Of a stretch of DNA of 64,000 nucleotides, positions 1-6,850 are shown piece after piece; position 1 is the stretch's first letter, and every line of letters begins with the position of its first letter. The position numbers and the translations under genes are program-made. The notes beneath the pieces were generated by a model. It did no database searches, was not told the DNA's origin, and saw only the letters and a program-made list of their open reading frames with translations. Source of the DNA: JAENWD01 sp963796915 (GTDB taxonomy: Bacteria > Acidobacteriota > Vicinamibacteria > Vicinamibacterales > JAENWD01); NCBI GenBank assembly GCA_963796915.1, contig CAWCNI010000004.1:1178001-1242000 (forward strand), written 5' to 3'.

Positions 1-1
1 C

Positions 2-292
2 GTCCGTCTGCTGCGCATGGCGGCGACGCGCTGGCGCACCGGCCGCAGCTACGGCGCGCCGATCGGCGGGTGGCTGCTGGTGCCGGCCGGCCTGCTGGCG
101 CACGCGGTGGGGGAGATGGTGGGGTATTGGGGCGTCATGCGGGACGTGGAGGCAACCTACGAGTTCTTCGAGCTGCACCGCATCGCGTGCGTCCAGCCCG
201 AAGAGCGCAGCCTCATGACGTCCCAGGCGCCGCCGGCGCCCCTGGGGCCGAACTCTGCGCATCTCGACGCCAGCCAACGGGCTGAGGTATGA
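2..292 (+). CDS. C-terminal part of a probable family 2 glycosyltransferase (5' end outside window)
   Basis: The reading frame is open from the first bases of the window to a TGA at 290-292, so only the C-terminal ~96 residues are visible. They contain one hydrophobic stretch (GGWLLVPAGLLAHAVGEMVGYWG) followed by a charged tail with EATYEFFELHR. A Gly-Glu-x-x-Gly-Tyr element next to a membrane segment is common at the end of membrane-associated GT2 enzymes, which is the only basis for the call. The catalytic part is not present, so this could also be another membrane-anchored enzyme. The gene ends 12 bp before tRNA-Pro. Confidence 0.45.
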   Translation, partial: VRLLRMAATRWRTGRSYGAPIGGWLLVPAGLLAHAVGEMVGYWGVMRDVEATYEFFELHRIACVQPEERSLMTSQAPPAPLGPNSAHLDASQRAEV

Positions 293-304
293 TTTCCGGA
301 ACGT

Positions 305-381
305 CGGGGCGTGGCTCAGCCTGGTAGAGCACTCGGTTCGGGACCGAGGGGTCGAAGGTTCAAATCCTTTCGCCCCGACCA
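305..381 (+). tRNA. tRNA-Pro (anticodon CGG)
   Basis: A full cloverleaf folds: acceptor CGGGGCG (305-311) with CGCCCCG (371-377), D arm GCTC/GAGC (314-330), anticodon stem CTCGG/CCGAG with loop TTCGGGA (337-343) and anticodon CGG at 339-341, and T arm GAAGG/CCTTT with loop TTCAAAT. The discriminator is A378 and the CCA end is encoded (379-381). It reads proline codon CCG. A terminator follows at once. Confidence 0.97.
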
Positions 382-398
382 AAAACTTCAATAGAATC

Positions 399-439
399 GG
401 CCCTCAGTTGACCGTCATGGTCAGTTGAGGGCCTTTTTT
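399..439 (+). terminator. Rho-independent terminator after tRNA-Pro
   Basis: A long hairpin has arms at 399-413 and 419-433 (GGCCCTCA and TGAGGGCC outside, TGACC and GGTCA inside, with a two-base internal mismatch), a five-base loop, and a run of six T at 434-439. It is placed to end the tRNA transcript. Confidence 0.9.
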
Positions 440-1029
440 GTTGGTGGTCCCGCACTCATGCTGGGCGTCGTCGCCGCAACCAGCTACTTCAGCGCGAGCG
501 ATGGTCCCTCTTCAAACCGAGGGCTGGTCGAGGCGGGCGTGTTCGACCACGGCCCCTTGCACGGAGGCCGTCTCTCGAACATCTTCGTTGTTCCTCGCAA
601 TCAATCCACTGCGACGACTTTCTCACCCATCGACTTGGCGCTTGTGGCTCTGACGGTTGTCTCAACCTGCCAAGGACGAATGCAACGACTGCGCGTCGCC
701 TCAGTCGCGAACGCCAACGTCGATAGGCTTGGAATTCCGGGTACCAATCCGCACTCCGCACCGTGCTGGCCTGTCCTCGAAAAGCTGCAGCAGACCAGAA
801 AACACGAGGACAGTTCGGACCTCCGGGTCGTGAGCGGACCTCCGGTATTCCGGAGTCCAGCCCCATCGGCCTTCACGTCAGAGCCCCGAGAATTCGAAAA
901 AGCCCTGGCAAATCGAGACTTGGGCCAAGCTACGGACCGTTGGTCACTTGGCATAGAGCCTGCGGAGTCTCAGGCAGATCCGAGAAGAGATTGCGCGGCC
1001 GACAAACCGAAACACAGAGGGACGAAACG
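440..1029. other. 590 bp stretch with no recognisable gene
   Basis: Between the tRNA terminator and the start at 1030 there is no reading frame with a plausible start, ribosome site and recognisable protein. Open frames exist on both strands, but their translations are low-complexity or Arg/Ser-rich and run into the next gene in the wrong frame. The base composition looks less GC-rich than the rest of the window. It may hold the promoter of the peroxidase operon, but I cannot place one with confidence. Confidence 0.6.
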
Positions 1030-1605
1030 ATGTCTGACCCATCAAAAAAGCAAGAGGACTGGACGAAGCCGGCCGCGATGGCGATCCCGAAGGGCGGATA
1101 TTTCGAGGACAAGGTTGAGCAGGGCAGGTACGGCCCGATCTTTCCCAAGACTCCGGCGTGCTACGGCTTCTCTGTTGTTGCAAAAGTCATCCCCGGAAGG
1201 GAAGAGCACATCTACAACCACGCCAGGGTGATTGAGAAAGCCATCGCAGATGACCCGGACACGCTAGCGATACTCCAGGCACATTACCTGAGGTGGGTGA
1301 TCTTCACCATTAAAGGGGAGAGCTACATGATGTACCAGGGCATCTTCGATACCGATTTCGACAAGTACTGCGAAGATGCCTCTATCCTCTTCGGAAAAAC
1401 CGGAATCCACTCGGCCTTTGAGGCCCTCGAGGGATGGCCGGCGGACTATGCGACCAATCCTTCGGCCATCGTCAAGTTCTTCCGCGAACACCAATGGCCA
1501 AGCTTCCTCGAATACAGCGAGCATCCCTATGTGAGTTGTGGGGAAATCAAGAAAGCGCTGAAGCTCAAGGCGGCATTCTCGGGCATGCTCGACGAGATGC
1601 AGTAA
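1030..1605 (+). CDS. Unknown 191-residue protein, first gene of the DyP-peroxidase operon
   Basis: The ATG at 1030 has AGAGG nine bases upstream; longer in-frame starts are not supported. The protein starts MSDPSKKQEDW, has no signal peptide or membrane segment, and has a block (YGFSVVAKVIPGREEHIYNH... followed by LRWVIFTIKGESYMMYQGIFD) that suggests a ferredoxin-like alpha/beta fold of the kind seen in dimeric alpha-beta barrel and some peroxidase-associated proteins. That is an inference from pattern only. It ends 33 bp before the peroxidase start. The family was not recognised; a role linked to the peroxidase (partner or substrate binder) is a guess from position. Confidence 0.75.
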   Translation: MSDPSKKQEDWTKPAAMAIPKGGYFEDKVEQGRYGPIFPKTPACYGFSVVAKVIPGREEHIYNHARVIEKAIADDPDTLAILQAHYLRWVIFTIKGESYMMYQGIFDTDFDKYCEDASILFGKTGIHSAFEALEGWPADYATNPSAIVKFFREHQWPSFLEYSEHPYVSCGEIKKALKLKAAFSGMLDEMQ

Positions 1606-1638
1606 TTGCGGACCTCCCAGGAGAAAAAGCGAGTCGCG

Positions 1639-2970
1639 ATGCTGGAACTTGAGGATATTCAGCACTTCCTGCTGACGCGGACACCCGCGCTCGCGGCGAG
1701 GTACGAATTTCTGAGCTTCGAGAGCGCTCCGGCGGGTCGGGCATGGCTGGCCGGTCTGGCGGACAAGGTCGGCACGGGCCAATCCGTCGGGACCGCCTCA
1801 CCCGACGCACGCTGGGTGACGATTGCCTTCACCTTCGGCGGCCTGCGCGCGCTCGGCGTCGACGACACGGCGCTCGCGACGTTCCCCGAGGAATTCCGCC
1901 TCGGAATGGCCGCTCGGGCGGCGATTCTCGGCATCGCGGGCAACAGCGGTCCCGATCGCTGGGTCGGCGATCTCGCGAGTCCGGCCCTTCATGCGATTGT
2001 GATTCTATTCGCGCGTGACGTGGCGGAGCGTGATCGCTGCCAACAGCAACATCGCGACTACCTGTCAACGCTGACCGGCGTGACGGTGCTTTCGGCGTTG
2101 AATCTGGAAGCCCTGCCACCATTCGACGGCGTCGCGCGCGAGCACTTCGGCTACCGCGACCGACTGTCCCAGCCGGTTATCGCCGGAACCGGCGAGGAAC
2201 CGACGCCAGGGTCGGGACCGCCAGTGAAGGCGGGCGAGTTCTTTCTCGGTTACGAAGACGAGGGAGGCACGCCGCCGCCGCTGCCCCGGCCCGAGCTGCT
2301 GTCCCGCAATGGCAGCTATCTCGCCTACCTGCGCATGGAAGAGCACGTCGGTGCGTTCCGGGATTTCCTCCGGCAGCAGACGGCGGTGCCGGACGAGCAG
2401 GAACTGCTGGCGGCGAAGCTGATGGGACGCTGGCGCAGCGGCGCGCCACTCGTGCTCTGCCCGGACAAGGACGACCCCGCGCTGGGCGGGGATCTGCGGC
2501 AAACGAACGATTTCTTGTACAAGGACGCCGACCCGTACGGTTATCGCTGCCCGATCGGCGCCCATATCCGCCGCATGAACCCGCGCGACACTGCAGAGAA
2601 CATGCAGCGCCGCAAGATGATTCGCCGCGGCGGCACCTACGGACCGGCGTTGCCGGCGGGCGCGCCGGATGACGGCGTGGAACGGGGCATCGCGGCATTC
2701 ATCGGCTGTTCGAGTCTGATTCGTCAGTTCGAATTCGCGATGAACGTCTGGGTCAACGATCCGAAGTTCAAGGATCTGGACAACGAGCGAGACCCGATCA
2801 TCGGCACTCAGGATGGCACGTTCGACATGACGATTCCCAAACGTCCCATTCGTAAACGGCTTCGCGGCCTGCCCGCCTTCACCACGATTCGCGGCGGCGC
2901 CTACTTCTTCCTGCCCGGCATCAAGGCGCTGCGATTTCTCGCGAGCGGCCAAGCGGAGCACCTGTCATGA
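1639..2970 (+). CDS. DyP-type heme peroxidase
   Basis: This is a 443-residue member of the dye-decolorizing peroxidase family, which oxidises phenolic and other substrates with H2O2 using heme. FGYRDRLSQP (170-179) corresponds to the GxxDG region; the catalytic Asp (D174) is kept but the second Gly is Arg. The proximal heme ligand is His309 in GAHIRRMNPRD, and the distal Arg is R330 in the RRG-x-YG block. There is no signal peptide, so it is probably cytoplasmic. I chose the ATG at 1639 (AGGAG at 1619-1623); a TTG directly after the upstream stop at 1606 is the alternative. The stop overlaps the next start in ATGA. The substrate is unknown. Confidence 0.92.
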   Translation: MLELEDIQHFLLTRTPALAARYEFLSFESAPAGRAWLAGLADKVGTGQSVGTASPDARWVTIAFTFGGLRALGVDDTALATFPEEFRLGMAARAAILGIAGNSGPDRWVGDLASPALHAIVILFARDVAERDRCQQQHRDYLSTLTGVTVLSALNLEALPPFDGVAREHFGYRDRLSQPVIAGTGEEPTPGSGPPVKAGEFFLGYEDEGGTPPPLPRPELLSRNGSYLAYLRMEEHVGAFRDFLRQQTAVPDEQELLAAKLMGRWRSGAPLVLCPDKDDPALGGDLRQTNDFLYKDADPYGYRCPIGAHIRRMNPRDTAENMQRRKMIRRGGTYGPALPAGAPDDGVERGIAAFIGCSSLIRQFEFAMNVWVNDPKFKDLDNERDPIIGTQDGTFDMTIPKRPIRKRLRGLPAFTTIRGGAYFFLPGIKALRFLASGQAEHLS

Positions 2971-3980
2971 GATCAAAAACCAGTCCTCGCACCTACAACC
3001 AGGTCGAAGTGCCGCGTCCGTACACACCGGGCCGACGGCGTTTCAGCGTCTACTGGACGTGGAGCTACCCGTGGGAAGCCAATCGCGACCTCACCGAGAT
3101 GGACAATCGCTTCTCCACCATCACCGAAGTGCGCCGGGTGGCCTGGCCCGCCTATGAGACCCCCGAGTTTTCGGCGCGGCAGTTCCTGCAGGGCATCAGC
3201 GGCACCCTCGAACTCTTCCACTTGTCGATCCTGAGTTTCCAGCAGCTCGTGGGCGAGCAGACCGGACATCCTGTCGCCGTCTACCAGCGCGTCGACCAGG
3301 CGGGGCAGAAGCTGCCGATCGACGCGGGCATTCTTGACGACACCGATACGTTGATGGTGTTCGGCCTCGATCATCTGGTCACCGAGCAGGAGGCGGCCCC
3401 GGCGGAGATCGAAGCGCTGCGCGAGTGGCTCAAGCGCGAAGGGACATGCCTGATTCTCGGCCCGCACCACGATGTCGGCGTGTCGGACGACCTCAAAGAG
3501 CGCGCCATGGAATACGCGCACCATCGCGACCCGCTCGTGCCTCGTCAGCAGCGGTTCGGCCAGTACACCCGGTCGTTGATGAAGGGGCTGGGCGTGCCGG
3601 TTCACAATCAGTACGGCTTGCGTCCTGCCACTGTCCAGGGCACCAGACAGCTGCAGCCCCTGGTCAAGCAAGACGGTCTCGATACTCGCGGCTGGCTCGA
3701 AGGCGTGCAGACGTTCAACTTTCATCCGCATCTGCCGCACTACGCCATCACCACCGACGATGCGTCGGCGATTCACCTGCTCGCGAAACAGCCGATCGAT
3801 ACCTCGAGACCGCATCCCTTCACGCAAGCCGGTCACCGTGAGTTCAACATGTTCCTGTGGATGCCGCCGAAAGGCGATCGCGCCGGAGACATCCTGTTCG
3901 CCGATTCGACGATCTTCACGACCCTGTTCGGCGGCGACGAAAGCCTCGAGCGGTTCTGGAAGAACATCGCCACGAAGTGA
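2967..3980 (+). CDS. Unknown 337-residue His-rich protein coupled to the DyP peroxidase
   Basis: It starts inside the peroxidase stop (ATGA, 2967-2970) and ends in a GTGA overlap with the next gene, so it is translationally coupled on both sides. No signal peptide or membrane helix is visible. A segment around residues 120-165 (TLMVFGLDHL... then EWLKREGTCLILGPHHDVG) resembles the alternating beta-alpha layout of class I glutamine amidotransferase-like or ThuA-like folds, but no Cys nucleophile is apparent. Several His clusters (GPHHD, YAHHRD, FHPHLPHYA) could bind a metal. I do not recognise the family; a role with the peroxidase is inferred from context. Confidence 0.8.
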   Translation: MRSKTSPRTYNQVEVPRPYTPGRRRFSVYWTWSYPWEANRDLTEMDNRFSTITEVRRVAWPAYETPEFSARQFLQGISGTLELFHLSILSFQQLVGEQTGHPVAVYQRVDQAGQKLPIDAGILDDTDTLMVFGLDHLVTEQEAAPAEIEALREWLKREGTCLILGPHHDVGVSDDLKERAMEYAHHRDPLVPRQQRFGQYTRSLMKGLGVPVHNQYGLRPATVQGTRQLQPLVKQDGLDTRGWLEGVQTFNFHPHLPHYAITTDDASAIHLLAKQPIDTSRPHPFTQAGHREFNMFLWMPPKGDRAGDILFADSTIFTTLFGGDESLERFWKNIATK

Positions 3981-4903
3981 AGCGCCACCTTATCGGAGCC
4001 GCACTGCTGGCGGTGTGCATCGTCGTCATGCCGGACCGTGCGCTGGCGCAGAGTCGCGGCGTATATCCGCTCGGCATGACGGCCGTCGGTGCTGGCGTCA
4101 CACCAGACGCCGGGTTCACCTACGCGAACCAGCTGCTGTTCTACGCTCGCGATGAGTCCAAAGCGGATGACGGGTCGACGCTGCCGGCGAGCGGACAGAA
4201 CGCCGTGATCATGGACATGAACTCCTTCATCTGGGTGAGCCGGCGCACGTGGCTCGGCGGCGCACACTACTCGGCCGTCGCGACGCTGCCGATCGCGAAA
4301 AACCAGTTGGTGTCCGACATTCACGGGCAGCTGAGTGGCGGCGGCGGGTTCGCGGATTCGTACTATCTACCGCTCATCCTCGGCTGGAACAAGCAACGCG
4401 TGTCGATTCGCGCGCTGGCCGGCGTTCTCGCTCCGACCGGCCGCTTCTCGGAGGGCGCCAGCGACAACGTGGGGTCGGGCTATTGGACACCGACGCTGTC
4501 GTCGGGCCAGACGGTGCAACTCACCCGCAACAACACGGTGACCTTTTCGGCGTTCGAACTCTACGAGTGGCACACCACCCAGCAGGGCACGGACACGAAG
4601 CCCGGCGACACCATCAATCTCGACTACTCGCTGCTCAGGACGTTCGCCCTCGACAAGGGTCCGACGCGTGTGCAGGTCGGCCTCGCCGGATACGAGCAAC
4701 GCCAGACGACGGCAAAGACGGGACCGGCAATCAGCGACGAACAATCCCGCGAGCGCTACGCCATCAATGCACTCGGGTTGGTGACGAACGTGGTGTTTCC
4801 GAATCACCGCCTCAGCGCCGGCATCAAATTCTTCGAGGAGTTCGGCAATCGCGCCTCGTACCAGGGATATTCGTTTCAAGTATCGGGAGCCGTCAGCTTC
4901 TGA
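3977..4903 (+). CDS. Outer-membrane channel-like protein, phenol-degradation MetA type
   Basis: The GTG start overlaps the previous stop (GTGA, 3977-3980). The 308-residue product begins with a signal peptide (LIGAALLAVCIVVMPDRALAQS). The rest is rich in alternating strands typical of an outer-membrane beta-barrel, with FNPT-like transporter features (LAGVLAPTGRFSEGASDNVGSGYW) of the SphA/phenol meta-pathway family, and ends in Phe as many barrels do. Members of this family are thought to move hydrophobic or aromatic compounds across the outer membrane. In this operon it could admit the peroxidase substrate or release its product. Confidence 0.72.
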   Translation: MKRHLIGAALLAVCIVVMPDRALAQSRGVYPLGMTAVGAGVTPDAGFTYANQLLFYARDESKADDGSTLPASGQNAVIMDMNSFIWVSRRTWLGGAHYSAVATLPIAKNQLVSDIHGQLSGGGGFADSYYLPLILGWNKQRVSIRALAGVLAPTGRFSEGASDNVGSGYWTPTLSSGQTVQLTRNNTVTFSAFELYEWHTTQQGTDTKPGDTINLDYSLLRTFALDKGPTRVQVGLAGYEQRQTTAKTGPAISDEQSRERYAINALGLVTNVVFPNHRLSAGIKFFEEFGNRASYQGYSFQVSGAVSF

Positions 4904-4930
4904 TTCGCGCCAGGGAGCGCTGAGACGCAC

Positions 4931-5788
4931 ATGGATTTGAAACAGGCCGCCATCTCGATTGCGATGATGGTGTTCGTCCTCTCGAGCATGCTCAGTATGG
5001 GTCTCGGGCTCCGCGTGAGCGAGATCGTCGCGCCGCTGCGCAACTGGCGGCTGGTCACCCTCGCGCTGGTCGCCAACTTCGTCGTCATGCCGTTCGCCGC
5101 ACTCGCGTTGGCGAAAGTGCTGCGCCTGGACGAATCGATGGGGATCGGCCTCCTGCTGCTGGGCTTGGCGGGCGGTGCGCCCTTCCTCCCCAAACTCGCC
5201 CAGATCGCCAAAGGCAATCTCGCGTTCGCCGTCGGATTGATGGTCCTGCTGATGGTCATCACGGTGGGCTATCTGCCGGTCGTGTTGCCGCTGCTGCTGC
5301 CCGGCGTCTCGGTGAATCCGGCGCAGATTGCGCGATCCCTCGTGTTGTTGATGTTGCTTCCACTGGGGGGCGCGCTGATGGTCAAGGCGAATCTCCCGGA
5401 GATCGCCGCGAAGGTCAAACCGATATTCGATAAGACCTCGAGTCTCAGCCTGATCGCGCTGATGGCCCTGCAGACAGTGTTGAACGTCCGCAGCGTGATC
5501 GCGGTCTTCGGGACTGGCGGCATTCTCGCCGGCGTCCTGTTCCTGGGTGTAGGCGTCGCCGTGGGCTGGGCCCTGGGCGGCCCGACGCGTGAGACGCAAT
5601 CGGTCATGGGGCTGGGTACGGCTCAGCGAAATATCGCCGCCGCGCTGGTCGTCGCCAGCCAGAGCTTCGAGGATCCAAACGTCGGGGTGATGGTCGTCGT
5701 CGTCGCGATTGTGGGGCTGGTGACCCTCATGCCGTTGTCCCGCGCAATTGGCCAGCGCGTGTCGCCGGCGGCGACGCCAGTCGTTTGA
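4931..5788 (+). CDS. Bile acid:sodium symporter (BASS) family transporter
   Basis: This is a 285-residue integral membrane protein with about nine hydrophobic segments and almost no soluble domains. GLGTAQRNIAAALVVA near residue 225 matches the conserved BASS signature around the substrate and sodium site. The family couples organic anion uptake to sodium. It sits 27 bp after the outer-membrane channel gene, so the operon provides both an outer-membrane route and an inner-membrane carrier next to a peroxidase. The substrate cannot be told from sequence. Confidence 0.88.
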   Translation: MDLKQAAISIAMMVFVLSSMLSMGLGLRVSEIVAPLRNWRLVTLALVANFVVMPFAALALAKVLRLDESMGIGLLLLGLAGGAPFLPKLAQIAKGNLAFAVGLMVLLMVITVGYLPVVLPLLLPGVSVNPAQIARSLVLLMLLPLGGALMVKANLPEIAAKVKPIFDKTSSLSLIALMALQTVLNVRSVIAVFGTGGILAGVLFLGVGVAVGWALGGPTRETQSVMGLGTAQRNIAAALVVASQSFEDPNVGVMVVVVAIVGLVTLMPLSRAIGQRVSPAATPVV

Positions 5789-5879
5789 GCCGGCGACCGT
5801 TGCATCGCAACGTGACCCGGCGAGTGATCGGAGCCACCTTCGGGCCACAGTCAGCGGTTCGGGGCTTGTCGCGGTCGCC

Positions 5880-6584
5880 TTACCCACCGGCGAAATAAGG
5901 CTTCATCTCCTTGTACTCGAGAATCTTCACCTCCGGAGCAGGGGGACCGTCGCCCTGCGCGAGCGCGATGAACGCCTCCTCCGACTGCGCAACCATGGCG
6001 CGCCCCAGATCGTTCGTGTCAATCGAGTGATAGCGAGATGGCATCGCCCAGTGGACCAGGGGCATGACAACACCAAGTGCTGACGGCGTGTTGGTGTTGC
6101 CGAGGATCACGGCCGGACGGTAGAGCCCGAGGAAGTCGAACCTGAGCTCCTCCGACTTCTTCTCCTTGTCGCCAAGATTGCGCAGGTACTTGACCGACGA
6201 CTGCGAGTCGGCGCCGACCGCTGTCATCATGGCCAGCACACGAGCGCCGCCGGCCCTGGCGGCAGCCGCAAAGGCGGTAGGGTAGCCGATCTCGATCCGG
6301 CGCACGTCCTCGTCGGCCATCTTCGCGCTGCCCTTGCCGACACCGAACGCCGCGAGGGCGATGTCAACGCCCCTGGCGTGTGGCGCGAGCTCCTCCTGCA
6401 GCGCGTCCATGTTCACGACCACCTGCTGCACCTTGGCGTTCGCGAGCTCCGCGACGTGGCGCCGCGTCACCGCAACCACCTTCTTGCACCGCGGGCTCTG
6501 CACGAGCAGGTGGAGGATGCGGCCGCCCACGTTGCCAGTGGCGCCGAGCAGCATCGCGGTGTACTCGACCTCGGGCGTCAGCAT
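5880..6584 (-). CDS. NAD(P)-binding oxidoreductase, atypical SDR
   Basis: The 234-residue protein has the Rossmann fingerprint GATGNVGGRIL near the N terminus, then a beta-alpha pattern, and lacks the usual YxxxK active site. This resembles the atypical short-chain dehydrogenases of the HTATIP2/NmrA-like group that act as redox sensors or epimerase-like enzymes. It faces the operon on its left (convergent, 91 bp apart) and is divergent from the TonB receptor on its right, with 266 bp between them in which I see no other gene. Confidence 0.82.
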   Translation of the reverse strand: MLTPEVEYTAMLLGATGNVGGRILHLLVQSPRCKKVVAVTRRHVAELANAKVQQVVVNMDALQEELAPHARGVDIALAAFGVGKGSAKMADEDVRRIEIGYPTAFAAAARAGGARVLAMMTAVGADSQSSVKYLRNLGDKEKKSEELRFDFLGLYRPAVILGNTNTPSALGVVMPLVHWAMPSRYHSIDTNDLGRAMVAQSEEAFIALAQGDGPPAPEVKILEYKEMKPYFAGG

Positions 6585-6850
6585 GCGAGTTGAGTCGCGC
6601 CGGGGGCTATCGGCGGCCGCCTGATCGCAGCGAGGACGCAGAGAAGTCGTGGGCGCATGTTCACCCGAACGTCACATGGAAATCGGTGCTCGCCGAACGC
6701 TCACCGAAGTCGCCTCGAACGTATCATCGGGACCGAGCGTTGTCTATCGGACCAGCCATGGTTGGGCACGCGTGAGGCGCCCGTCCACGACAGGCGGAGT
6801 GGCGGAGACTCGGGTGCTGGCCTTATGCTGGAGCGCAGAACACGCCGCCA

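Noticed and set aside
425..1231. Long open frame after tRNA-Pro
   Set aside because: It begins inside the tRNA terminator, its translation becomes Arg/Ser-rich, and it overlaps the well-supported gene at 1030 in another frame. No domain or ribosome site supports it.
305..5788. Genomic island inserted at tRNA-Pro
   Set aside because: No integrase and no repeat of the tRNA 3' end was found downstream, so an attachment-site claim cannot be supported; only composition hints remain.
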